Source of the DNA: Nitriliruptoraceae bacterium | GTDB lineage: Bacteria > Actinomycetota > Nitriliruptoria > Nitriliruptorales > Nitriliruptoraceae | Length of the DNA stretch: 22,053 nt | Assembly (NCBI GenBank): GCA_003554005.1 | Contig: PWEU01000404.1 | Coordinates: forward strand, 1 to 22,053 | Direction of reading: 5' to 3' | Shown here: positions 1-8,617 of the stretch, piece by piece | Position numbering within the stretch: position 1 is the first letter of the stretch | Layout: each line of letters starts with the position of its first letter | Translations under genes and position numbers: made by a program | The notes under the pieces: generated by a model | Seen by the model: only the letters and a program-made list of their open reading frames with translations | Told to the model about the DNA's origin: nothing | Databases searched by the model: none

Positions 1-3000
1 CGGCGCCCGCTCCGGCCGCGGCGACGGCGGCTGCGGCGCCCGCCGCGACGGCCCCAGCAGCCGCTGCGGTGGCCGATCCGGTCGAGGCGGCGATCCTGGA
101 GCTGGTGTCGGAGCAGACCGGGTATCCCCCGGACATGTTGGACCTGGAGCTGGACCTGGAGGCCGATCTCGGGATCGACACGGTGAAGCAGGCCGAGCTG
201 TTCGTGGCGGTGCGTGACCGCTACGACATCGAGCGGGATGACTCGTTGCAGCTGCGGGACTACCCGACGCTCGGGCACGTCATCGGCTTCGTCCGGGACC
301 GTGTACCCGAGCTCGCGGCCCCCGCACCCGCTCCGGCGGCGGCCGAGCCCGCACCAGCCGGTGCGGCAGCCCCGGCAGCGGCACCCGCGGTCTCCGACCC
401 CGTCGAGGCCACGATCCTGGAGTTGGTGTCGGAGCAGACCGGCTACCCGCCGGACATGTTGGACCTGGAGCTGGACCTGGAGGCCGATCTCGGGATCGAC
501 ACGGTGAAGCAGGCCGAGCTGTTCGTGGCGGTGCGTGACCGCTACGACATCGAGCGGGACGACTCGTTGCAGCTGCGGGACTACCCGACGCTGGCCCACG
601 TGATCGGGTTCGTGCGCGAGCGTGCCCCCGAAGCCGCAGCACCCACCGAGGTGGCGGCGCCCCCCGCCGAGGAGGCAGCACCCGCGGCCGTCGAGGTGGA
701 TACGAGCGGCTTCCCCCGGCGGGTGCCGGTCACGGTCGTGCGACCGCCCATCGACGCCTGCGTCCCGACCGGAGTGTCGCTCGACGGCGCCCGGGTGGTC
801 GTCCTGCCGGACCACGGCGGTGTGGCCCAGGCCGTCACCACCGTCCTGGAGGAGCGCGGCGCGGAGGTGCTGACCACACCCGACGCGCCGACGGCCGAGG
901 AGCTGGAGGCACAGCTCGCCACCTGGCGTGAGGACGGGCCGATCACCGCCGTGTTCGGTCTGGCTGGGCTCGACCTGGCGCCCTTCGCGGCGCTGACCAC
1001 CGAGACCTGGAAGGAGGGCCTGCGGGTGCGGGTGAAGCTGCTCGCCACCACGGCCCGGGCGGTGTACGACGACCTCGGCGCCGGCGCCGCCTTCCTGACC
1101 GGGACCCGGTTGGGTGGACGGTTCGGCTACGACGAGGCCGGCGCGCAGGACGTCCTCGGCGGCGCCGTCAGCGGCTTCACCAAGGCACTCGCCCGCGAGC
1201 GTGAGGACGCGACCGTCAAGGTCGTGGACCACGCGCCCGACACCGACGCGGCCACCATCGCCTCGCGCCTGATCGACGAGCTGCTCGCCGACCCGGGCGT
1301 CATCGAGGTCGGCTACGCCGATGGCTTGCGCACCAGCGTCGGCCTGGACGTGCAGCCGACCGAACGCGACGAGGAGCGGGCGCTCAGCCCCGATCAGGTG
1401 TTCGTGGTCACCGGGGCGGCCGGCAGCATCGTCAGCGCGATCACCGCCGACCTGGCCACCGGCGCCGGGGGTGGGAGCTTCCACCTGCTGGACCTCACGC
1501 CGGAACCGGACCGCGACGACGAGGACCTCGCACGCTTCGTCGACGACCTCGACGGGTTGAAGACCGAGCTGGCCCAGCGGATCAAGGACAGCGGCGAGAA
1601 GGCGACCCCGGCGAAGGTGAACCGGGCGCTGGCCGGGATCGAGCGGTCCCGCGCCGCCCTGGACACGATCCTCGCGGTGGAAGCTGCTGGCGGCAGCGCG
1701 CACTGGCACCAGGTCGACCTGACCGACGGCGAGGCCGTGGGCGCTGCGATGGCGGCCGCGACGGAGGCGACGGGACGCGTCGACGTGCTGCTGCACGCCG
1801 GTGGGTTGGAGATCAGCCACTTCCTGCCGGACAAGCCGGCCAAGGAGTACGACCTGGTCTTCGACGTCAAGGCCGACGGGATGTTCCACTGCCTGGCCGG
1901 TCTCGGCGAGGCGGAGCTGGGCAACCTGGTGGTGTTCAGCTCGATCGCCGGCCGGTTCGGTAACGGCGGACAGACCGACTACAGCGCAGCCAACGACCTG
2001 CTGTGCAAGACGGTCGCCGCCCTGCCGACCCTGCGGCCGGGGACCCGGGGCATCGCGCTGGACTGGACCGCCTGGGGCGGCATCGGCATGGCCACCCGCG
2101 GCTCCATCCCGAAGATGATGGAGTTCGCCGGGATCGACATGCTGCCGCCGGAGATCGGGATCCCGATCGTGCGGACCGAGCTCGAGGCGGCCGGTGACGG
2201 TGGCGAGTCCGTCGTGGCAGGCTCGCTCGGCCTCCTTCTCGAGGAGCGTCACGAGACCGGCGGGGTCGACCCGGCGGCGCTGACCGCTGCGGTCGGTCAG
2301 AGCGGCCCGATGCTCGGCGAGGTGCTCGCGGCCACCCTGGCCGAGGGCGTGGTCACCGAGGTGGAGCTCGATCCCACCCAGCCGTTCCTGGACGACCACC
2401 GCATCGATGGCACGCCGGTCCTGCCCGGGGTCATGAGCGTGGAGAGCTTCGCCGAGGTGGCACGGCTGCTCGCGCCGGGCCACCAGGTGGTCGCGGTCGA
2501 GGACGTCGCCTTCGACGCGCCCTTCAAGCTCTACCGCGACGAGCCGCGTCGCGCCCGGATCACCGCCCGGTTGACGCCGGGGCCGGACGGGACCCTGCTC
2601 GCGGCCTGCACCCTGGTCGGACGCCGGACCCTGGCCAACGGCACCGAGCAGGTCACCGAGCACGCCAGCGGCCGCGTGATCCTGGCCGCCGACACCCCCG
2701 AGGCGCCGACGGCCGAGCCACCGGCCACCGACGTCGACGCCACCGTGGAGGCGGACGCGATCTATCGCATCTACTTCCACGGACCGACCTACCAGGTGCT
2801 CGAGGCGGCGTGGGCCGCCGACGGCACGGCGGTCGGCGCGTTGGCGGGCGAGCTGCCCGCCAACCACCGCCCCGAGGATGCCCCGACGGCCACGGCCCCG
2901 CGCCTGCTGGAACTGTGCTTCCAGATCGCCGGGGTGCACGAGCTCGGGACGTCGCACCGCATGGCGCTGCCGGCCCGCATCCAGCGGCTGGAGCTGTTCG

Positions 3001-3182
3001 GCCCGCTCGGTGACGACGAGCCCTGCTGGGCGGTGGCGCTGCCCAACGAGGACGGCGCCGACGCCGAGGTGGTGGACGCCGACGGCCACGTGCGGCTGAA
3101 GGTGATCGGCTACGGCACGACCGTGTTGCCGGACGGTCCCGACGAGGAGCTGCTGGCACCGCTGGATGCGGCGATGCGATGA
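1..3182 (+). CDS. PUFA-synthase-like type I polyketide/fatty acid synthase, C-terminal part (ACP–ACP–KR–DH), 5'-truncated by window
   Basis: The frame is open from the first complete codon at base 3 and encodes an Ala/Pro linker before the GTG at 69, so that GTG is an internal Val and the gene starts upstream. Order seen: ACP1 (about 72–310), Ala/Pro linker, ACP2 (about 393–630), linker, ketoreductase with its structural half (about 700–1370) and Rossmann catalytic half (about 1395–2250), then a double-hotdog dehydratase (about 2310–3140). The KR keeps the Ser (FSSIAG), Tyr and Asn (YSAAN) and the Lys (DVKADG). The DH has HxxxGxxxxP with His at 2397–2399; its second motif is ExxxQ (Glu 2910–2912, Gln 2922–2924) rather than DxxxQ. 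Both ACPs read GIDTVKQAE, so the usual phosphopantetheine Ser is Thr. Tandem ACPs are typical of PUFA/secondary-lipid synthases. The upstream part presumably holds KS and AT domains (inference). The stop overlaps the next gene by 4 bp. Confidence 0.9.
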   Translation, partial: APAPAAATAAAAPAATAPAAAAVADPVEAAILELVSEQTGYPPDMLDLELDLEADLGIDTVKQAELFVAVRDRYDIERDDSLQLRDYPTLGHVIGFVRDRVPELAAPAPAPAAAEPAPAGAAAPAAAPAVSDPVEATILELVSEQTGYPPDMLDLELDLEADLGIDTVKQAELFVAVRDRYDIERDDSLQLRDYPTLAHVIGFVRERAPEAAAPTEVAAPPAEEAAPAAVEVDTSGFPRRVPVTVVRPPIDACVPTGVSLDGARVVVLPDHGGVAQAVTTVLEERGAEVLTTPDAPTAEELEAQLATWREDGPITAVFGLAGLDLAPFAALTTETWKEGLRVRVKLLATTARAVYDDLGAGAAFLTGTRLGGRFGYDEAGAQDVLGGAVSGFTKALAREREDATVKVVDHAPDTDAATIASRLIDELLADPGVIEVGYADGLRTSVGLDVQPTERDEERALSPDQVFVVTGAAGSIVSAITADLATGAGGGSFHLLDLTPEPDRDDEDLARFVDDLDGLKTELAQRIKDSGEKATPAKVNRALAGIERSRAALDTILAVEAAGGSAHWHQVDLTDGEAVGAAMAAATEATGRVDVLLHAGGLEISHFLPDKPAKEYDLVFDVKADGMFHCLAGLGEAELGNLVVFSSIAGRFGNGGQTDYSAANDLLCKTVAALPTLRPGTRGIALDWTAWGGIGMATRGSIPKMMEFAGIDMLPPEIGIPIVRTELEAAGDGGESVVAGSLGLLLEERHETGGVDPAALTAAVGQSGPMLGEVLAATLAEGVVTEVELDPTQPFLDDHRIDGTPVLPGVMSVESFAEVARLLAPGHQVVAVEDVAFDAPFKLYRDEPRRARITARLTPGPDGTLLAACTLVGRRTLANGTEQVTEHASGRVILAADTPEAPTAEPPATDVDATVEADAIYRIYFHGPTYQVLEAAWAADGTAVGALAGELPANHRPEDAPTATAPRLLELCFQIAGVHELGTSHRMALPARIQRLELFGPLGDDEPCWAVALPNEDGADAEVVDADGHVRLKVIGYGTTVLPDGPDEELLAPLDAAMR
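129..559 (+). repeat. Tandem ACP-coding repeat, 321-bp period
   Basis: Bases 129–238 and 450–559 are identical over 110 bp at an offset of 321 bp (107 codons). Similarity continues on both sides through the whole ACP and thins out in the Ala/Pro linkers. The Ala/Pro linker at the very start of the window suggests at least one more repeat upstream. Identity at synonymous sites points to recent duplication or gene conversion. Confidence 0.9.
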
Positions 3183-6100
3183 CGACAGGGAGCGCGATGG
3201 ACGGGGAGCGCACCACCAGCGGCCCGCTGACCCGGCTGGCCATCATCACCTGGGGTGCCCCCGCCGCCCGACAGGTCCGTGCGGCGCGGGAACACGCCCG
3301 CGAGCACGGCCGGGCGCTCCGGCTCATCGCGATCCACACCGACGCTGAACGCGATGCGCTGTTCGTTCGGGCCGCCGACGAGGCGGTGTCGCTCGGCGAC
3401 GGGGGGCGGGCCGTCGGCAAGGACCGCTCGCTCAGTGCGGCCACCTTCGACCTCGACCTGCTCGAGCGGGCACTGGTGCGCAGCCAGGTCGACGCGGCCT
3501 GGGTCGGGTGGGGGCCGCTGGCGCAGGACCCGGACTTCGCCGAGCTGTGCGATGCGCTCGGGGTACACACGGTCGGGCCCAGTGCCGCGGTCCTGCGGCG
3601 ACTCGCCGATCCCGAGACGTTCGCCGATCTGGCCGCCGAGGCCGGGGTCGCGGTGGCGGAGCCCACGGAGCATCGTGGGTTCGTCCGGCGCCACCTCGAC
3701 GTTCTCGCCTTGGCCGATGACCGCGGGACCGCGTGGGCGGTGGACGTCCACGACGGGACGCTGCAGCGGCGCACGGAGAAGGTGCTGGTCGAGTCGGCGA
3801 TCGAGGCCCGGGCCGGGACGGACCTTGGAGCCCTGCGGGCCACCGCCGAGCGCCTGCTCACCCTGTGCGGGTTCGCCGGGGCCGGCACGGTCACCTTCGT
3901 CCGACCCGACCAGCGCCGTCAGGCCGCCCTGCTGCGCATCAGCATCGGCGTCCCGCTCGGCCACGGCATCACCGAGAGGACCACCGGGCTCGCCCTCGCC
4001 AAGCTGCAGCTCCACCTCGCCGAGGGGGGCCGGCTGGAGGGCACCCCGCCCGAGCCGCGGGGCCACGCCATCTCCGTGCGGCTCAACGCCGAGGACGCCG
4101 AGGCGGCGCTCAGCCCGGCACCCGGGAGGATCGAGCTGTTCCAGCTGCCCTCCGGACCCGGCATCCGCATCGACACCGGGGTGACCGAAGGCGATGACCT
4201 GGCCGTCCACGCCGACCCGACGATCGCCGAGGTGGTCGGGTGGGGACGCGACCGCGAAGAGGCGCGGGTCCGGCTGCGCCTGGCGCTGACCAACCTGTCG
4301 ATCGCCATGGACGGCGGGACGACCAACAAGGGGTTCCTGCTCGACCTGTTGGAGCGCCCCGAGCTGCTCACCGGCAGCTACGACCCCGGGTGGATCGACC
4401 GGGTGGCCCTGTCGGGAGACCTCGGCGGCGCGCAGCACGCGGATCTCGCGCTGCTGGTGGCCGCCGTCGATGCGGCCGACACCGAGGAACGGTTCGCGCA
4501 GGCCCAGCTGTTCTCCTCGGCGGCCAGGGGCCGGCCCCGGGTGCCGAGCGGGTCGGGTCGCACGATCGAACTCGTGCACCATGGCCACGACTACGCGATC
4601 GAGGTGCTGCGGACCGGGCGGCGCCAGTACCAGCTGAGCGTCGACGGTGCCACCGCCACCTTGAGGGTGAACCGACTCGGCCCCTTCCAGAGCCGCGTCG
4701 AGTTCGGCCCCCGCTCCGTCTCGGTGGTCTCCACCGTCCACGGGGGCGACCACCTCGTCGAGGTCGACGGGGTCCCCCACCGGCTGCGACGACGCGACGG
4801 CGGCGTGGTGCGTGCCCCCAGCCCCGGGGTCGTGGTCAGCGTCCCGGTCAGCGCCGGCGAGGAGGTCCGCGCCGGTGATCCGGTGGCGGTGCTCGAGAGC
4901 ATGAAGATGGAACGGGCGGTCACCGCCACCTTCGATGGCCGGGTGCGGCACGTCCTCTCCGGTACGAACGTGCAGGTCGACGCCGGCGCCCCGCTGGTCG
5001 AGCTCGATCCGGTCGGTCAGCCCGCCCGTCGCCTCGGCCAGGCGCCGCCGGCGGTCGTGCCACGCCTGACGCTGCCGGAGCTGCCCGAGCCGCAGCCCGA
5101 TGATCCGGGTAGGCGCCGGCTCGAGGAGCTCGCCCAGCTGCGGCGCTTCGTCCAGGGGTTCGAGCTGGCACCGGCCAGCGCACGGACGATCGCTGCACGC
5201 GCCAGCGACAGCGACGTCGGCTCCTCGAAGGTCCTCGCGGCAGAGATCGAGGTGCTGGAGACCTTCGCTGATCTGCGGGCGCTGTTCCGGAGCCACCGCG
5301 AGGCTGATGAGCTCGTCGACGATCCGTTGCTCGTGCGCAGCCCCGAGGAGCACCTGCACGCCTACATGCGCACGATCGACACGGGCGGGGAGGGGTTGCC
5401 CAGGCGCTTCCTGGCCGATCTGGACCGGGCGCTGCGCTGGTACGGGGTGGAGGATCGCGAGCGCACACCGGAGCTGGAGGCGGCGCTGTACTGGATCTTC
5501 CGCGCCCAGCGCCAGGTGGCCGATCACGTCCCCGTGGTCGTCGCGCTGCTGCAGCGCTGGTACGACCAGGGTCTGGCCGCAGCCGGCAACCTCGCAGAGC
5601 AGGCCCGCGCGGTGCTGGACCGGCTGGTGGTCGCCACCGTCCGCAGCCAGCCCCAGGTCGCCGACCTCGCCCGTGAGGTCCGCTACCGCGCCTTCGAAGC
5701 GGTCGCCGTCCACGACGCGGAGCTCGAGCACCAGCGGAGCATGGCCCGGCACCTGCGGGCCCTGCAGCGCACGGACCTGCACCCGGCGGCCCGGACCCGC
5801 CACCTCGAGGCGATGCTCACCCACCCGACGCCCCTGGCACCCATGCTGCTGGCGCAGCTGGCCGAGGACCCCGACGGGAACGGTGAACTCATCCTGGACG
5901 TGCTCACCCGTCGGTACTACCGGATGGGGGTGGACACGCCGCTGACCGTCCACGCCGGCGGGCGGATCGTCCACGGCGTGTTGGATGAGGACGGTCGGTC
6001 CGTCCACACCATCGTCGGCCGGTCGCCGTTGTCCGAGCTCGAGCAGGTGGTCGGCGAGGCGTTGACGCTGCGTGCGCTGCATCCCGGCGCGCAGGTCGTG

Positions 6101-8605
6101 CGCCTCGATGTGAACAGCTGGGACGACGAGCTGCCACCGGACGATGACCAGCTCGCGGAGGTCGTCGGTGCGGCCTTCGCGCCGTTGGCGGACCTCGAGG
6201 GTCTCGAGCACGCCACCGCTGCGGTGGTGCAACGTGGCACGCCGGGCCATGCCGCCCAGCTCCGCCACGTCCCCTTCCGGCCCACCGCCGAGGGAGGGCT
6301 GGAGGAGGACCGCTCGTTGCGCGGCCTGCAGCCCATCATCGCCCAGCGGCTCGAGCTGTGGCGCTACGAGCACTTCGATCTGACCCGGTTGCCGGCCGGG
6401 CCAGGGGTCCAGCTCTACCACGCCGTGGCGCGCTCGCCCCCCTCCGACGTGCGGCTGTTCGCGATCGCCGAGGTCCGCACCCTCACGCCGGTGTTGGATG
6501 GTCGTGGCAAGATCGAAAGGTTCGTGGAGCTGGAGGGGGCCGCCACCCGGGTGTTCGAGGCCATGCGCAGCGCCCTGTCGACGATGCCGGCCCGCTCACA
6601 ACCGGTCTGGAACCGGGTCATCCTGCACGTGTGGCCGGAGCTGGAGCTCGATCCCGACGAGCTCGCCCACATGGCTGATGCCCTGGCGCCGAGCGCCGCC
6701 GGGTTGGGTCTGGAGCGGGTCGACGTCGGCTGTCGTCGCCGTGACCCGGCCACCGGGGAGGTCCGGCCGCGGCTGCTGCGGCTGGCGCGGTCGGTGGACG
6801 CCGGGTTCACCATCACCGAGACCGACCCGCCACCGGAGCCTTTGCAGCCCCTCGACGAGTACGGCCAGAAGGTCGTGCGTTGCCGTCGTCGGGGCCCCCC
6901 CTACCCCTACGAGCTGGTGCAGCTGCTGTCGGCGCGGGGCGCCGGGGGACTGGCCGAGATCACCGGCGGCTCCTTCGTCGAGCACGAGCTCGAGGACGGC
7001 CGGCTCGTCCCGGTGGAGCGTCCACCGGGGCAGAACCCGTCGGGCATCGTGGTCGGGCTGCTGACCAACACCTCGCAGCGGCACCCTGAGGGGATGACGC
7101 GGGTGGTGCTGCTCGGCGATCCGACCCGGGCGCTCGGGGCGATCACCGAGGCGGAGTGCGACCGCATCAACGCCGCCCTCGACCTGGCTGAGGAGCGCTC
7201 CATCCCGGTGGAGTGGTTCGCGCTGTCGGCCGGCGCCCGGATCGCCCTGGACTCCGGTACGGAGAACATGGACGGGGTGGCCGCGGTGCTACGTCGCCTG
7301 ATCGAGTTCACCCAGGGCGGCGGCGAGGTCAACGTCGTCGTCACGGGGATCAACGTCGGTGCCCAGCCCTACTGGAACGCCGAAGCCACGATGCTGATGC
7401 ACACCAAGGGCATCCTGGTGATGACGCCCGACAGCGCCATGGTGCTCACCGGCAAGCAGGCGCTGGACTTCTCCGGTGGCGTCTCCGCCGACGACAACCA
7501 CGGCATCGGCGGCTACGAGCGGGTCATGGGTCCGAACGGGCAGGCGCAGTACTGGGCGCCCGACCTCGTCGGGGCCTTCAAGGTACTCCTGACCCACTAC
7601 GAGCAGACCTACATCGCCGAGGGTGAGCGCTTCCCCCGGCGGGCGGCTACCGAGGATCCCCTGGACCGGGACGTGCGGCGCACGCCGCACCACCTGCCCG
7701 GTAGCTCGCTCACCAGCGTGGGCGACATCTTCGATGACGTTGCCAACCCGGGACGCAAGCAGCCCTTCGACATCCGAACGGTCATGCGGGCGGTGCTGGA
7801 CGCCGACCTCCCCTCGATGGAGCGGTGGCGCGATCTGGCCGACGGTGACACGGCGGTGGTCTGGGACGCCCACCTCGGTGGGATCCCGGTGTGCACCATC
7901 GGGTTGGAGGCGCACGCGATCGCGCGACGCGGCATCGTGCCCGCCGACGGTCCGGATGGCTGGACGTCGGGCACGCTGTTCCCGATGTCGTCGTGGAAGG
8001 TGGCCCGGGCCGTGAACGCCGCCAGCGGGTGCCGTCCACTGCTCGTGCTGGCGAACCTGTCCGGCTTCGACGGCTCCCCGGAGTCGATGCGCAGGCGGCA
8101 GCTGGAGTTCGGGGCGGAGATCGGCCGCGCAGCGGTGAACTTCCAGGGCCCGATCGTGTTCTGCGTGGTCAGCCGCTACCACGGCGGCGCGTTCGTGGTG
8201 TTCAGCCAGCGGCTGAACGAGAACCTCGTCACCCTGGCGGTCGAGGGTTCCCACGCCTCGGTCATCGGGGGCGCGCCGGCCGCGGCGGTGGTGTTCGCCG
8301 GAGAACTGGCCAAGCGCACGGCGCGCGACGAGCGGGTGGTGGAGTTGGCGGCCGCGGCCGAAGCGGCCACCGGTGCCGACCGCGCTCATCTGCGGACCCA
8401 GCTGGATGAGCTCACCGCCGCGGTGCGCTCGGAGAAGCTCGGTCAGCTCGCCGCGGAGTTCGATGCGATCCACTCGGTGGAGCGAGCCCGTGAGATGGGC
8501 TCGGTCACCGAGATCATCCCGGCGGCCCGGCTCCGACCGGAACTGGTCGCGGCGGTGGAGCGCGGGATGCAGCGTGAGCTCGAACGGCTCGGCCTGACCC
8601 GCTGA
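3179..8605 (+). CDS. Single-chain eukaryotic-type acyl-CoA carboxylase with degenerate biotin carboxylase domain
   Basis: 1808 residues; ATG overlaps the upstream stop as ATGA, indicating translational coupling. Domains: biotin carboxylase N-domain (about 15–165); a BC C-domain remnant (about 170–410, with LQRRTEKV and RGHAISVRLNAED); BCCP (about 540–610) with ESMKM and biotinyl Lys576; an ACC-type central region (about 620–1220, including EDRSLRGLQP, which resembles the eukaryotic ACC core EDRSLRNIEP); carboxyltransferase N half (about 1225–1460, with SGARIALDSG) and C half (about 1520–1700); and a helical tail. The ATP-grasp lid is missing: about 15 residues replace about 80 in E. coli AccC. 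The AccC Lys116 position is Pro145. The EMNTRIQVEHPVTE segment reads LLRISIGVPLGHGITE, so AccC Glu288, Asn290, Arg292 and Glu296 become Arg, Ser, Gly and Gly. Self-carboxylation is therefore unlikely. The enzyme may supply or consume an extender acyl-CoA for the neighbouring synthase (inference). Acyl specificity cannot be told. Confidence 0.9.
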   Translation: MTTGSAMDGERTTSGPLTRLAIITWGAPAARQVRAAREHAREHGRALRLIAIHTDAERDALFVRAADEAVSLGDGGRAVGKDRSLSAATFDLDLLERALVRSQVDAAWVGWGPLAQDPDFAELCDALGVHTVGPSAAVLRRLADPETFADLAAEAGVAVAEPTEHRGFVRRHLDVLALADDRGTAWAVDVHDGTLQRRTEKVLVESAIEARAGTDLGALRATAERLLTLCGFAGAGTVTFVRPDQRRQAALLRISIGVPLGHGITERTTGLALAKLQLHLAEGGRLEGTPPEPRGHAISVRLNAEDAEAALSPAPGRIELFQLPSGPGIRIDTGVTEGDDLAVHADPTIAEVVGWGRDREEARVRLRLALTNLSIAMDGGTTNKGFLLDLLERPELLTGSYDPGWIDRVALSGDLGGAQHADLALLVAAVDAADTEERFAQAQLFSSAARGRPRVPSGSGRTIELVHHGHDYAIEVLRTGRRQYQLSVDGATATLRVNRLGPFQSRVEFGPRSVSVVSTVHGGDHLVEVDGVPHRLRRRDGGVVRAPSPGVVVSVPVSAGEEVRAGDPVAVLESMKMERAVTATFDGRVRHVLSGTNVQVDAGAPLVELDPVGQPARRLGQAPPAVVPRLTLPELPEPQPDDPGRRRLEELAQLRRFVQGFELAPASARTIAARASDSDVGSSKVLAAEIEVLETFADLRALFRSHREADELVDDPLLVRSPEEHLHAYMRTIDTGGEGLPRRFLADLDRALRWYGVEDRERTPELEAALYWIFRAQRQVADHVPVVVALLQRWYDQGLAAAGNLAEQARAVLDRLVVATVRSQPQVADLAREVRYRAFEAVAVHDAELEHQRSMARHLRALQRTDLHPAARTRHLEAMLTHPTPLAPMLLAQLAEDPDGNGELILDVLTRRYYRMGVDTPLTVHAGGRIVHGVLDEDGRSVHTIVGRSPLSELEQVVGEALTLRALHPGAQVVRLDVNSWDDELPPDDDQLAEVVGAAFAPLADLEGLEHATAAVVQRGTPGHAAQLRHVPFRPTAEGGLEEDRSLRGLQPIIAQRLELWRYEHFDLTRLPAGPGVQLYHAVARSPPSDVRLFAIAEVRTLTPVLDGRGKIERFVELEGAATRVFEAMRSALSTMPARSQPVWNRVILHVWPELELDPDELAHMADALAPSAAGLGLERVDVGCRRRDPATGEVRPRLLRLARSVDAGFTITETDPPPEPLQPLDEYGQKVVRCRRRGPPYPYELVQLLSARGAGGLAEITGGSFVEHELEDGRLVPVERPPGQNPSGIVVGLLTNTSQRHPEGMTRVVLLGDPTRALGAITEAECDRINAALDLAEERSIPVEWFALSAGARIALDSGTENMDGVAAVLRRLIEFTQGGGEVNVVVTGINVGAQPYWNAEATMLMHTKGILVMTPDSAMVLTGKQALDFSGGVSADDNHGIGGYERVMGPNGQAQYWAPDLVGAFKVLLTHYEQTYIAEGERFPRRAATEDPLDRDVRRTPHHLPGSSLTSVGDIFDDVANPGRKQPFDIRTVMRAVLDADLPSMERWRDLADGDTAVVWDAHLGGIPVCTIGLEAHAIARRGIVPADGPDGWTSGTLFPMSSWKVARAVNAASGCRPLLVLANLSGFDGSPESMRRRQLEFGAEIGRAAVNFQGPIVFCVVSRYHGGAFVVFSQRLNENLVTLAVEGSHASVIGGAPAAAVVFAGELAKRTARDERVVELAAAAEAATGADRAHLRTQLDELTAAVRSEKLGQLAAEFDAIHSVERAREMGSVTEIIPAARLRPELVAAVERGMQRELERLGLTR

Positions 8606-8617
8606 GGTCGGACGAGG

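Noticed and set aside
69..71. GTG as start codon of the synthase
   Set aside because: The frame is open to the window edge and encodes an Ala/Pro linker like the one between the two ACPs, so this is an internal Val.
2653..3894. 413-codon minus-strand frame across the synthase–carboxylase junction
   Set aside because: Arg/Ser/Ala-rich shadow without domain; it would cross two well-supported genes.
3110..6421. 1103-codon open frame on the minus strand
   Set aside because: It lies antisense to the carboxylase, which has recognisable domains; the composition (Gln, His, Arg, Gly-rich, no motifs) is typical of a shadow frame in GC-rich DNA.
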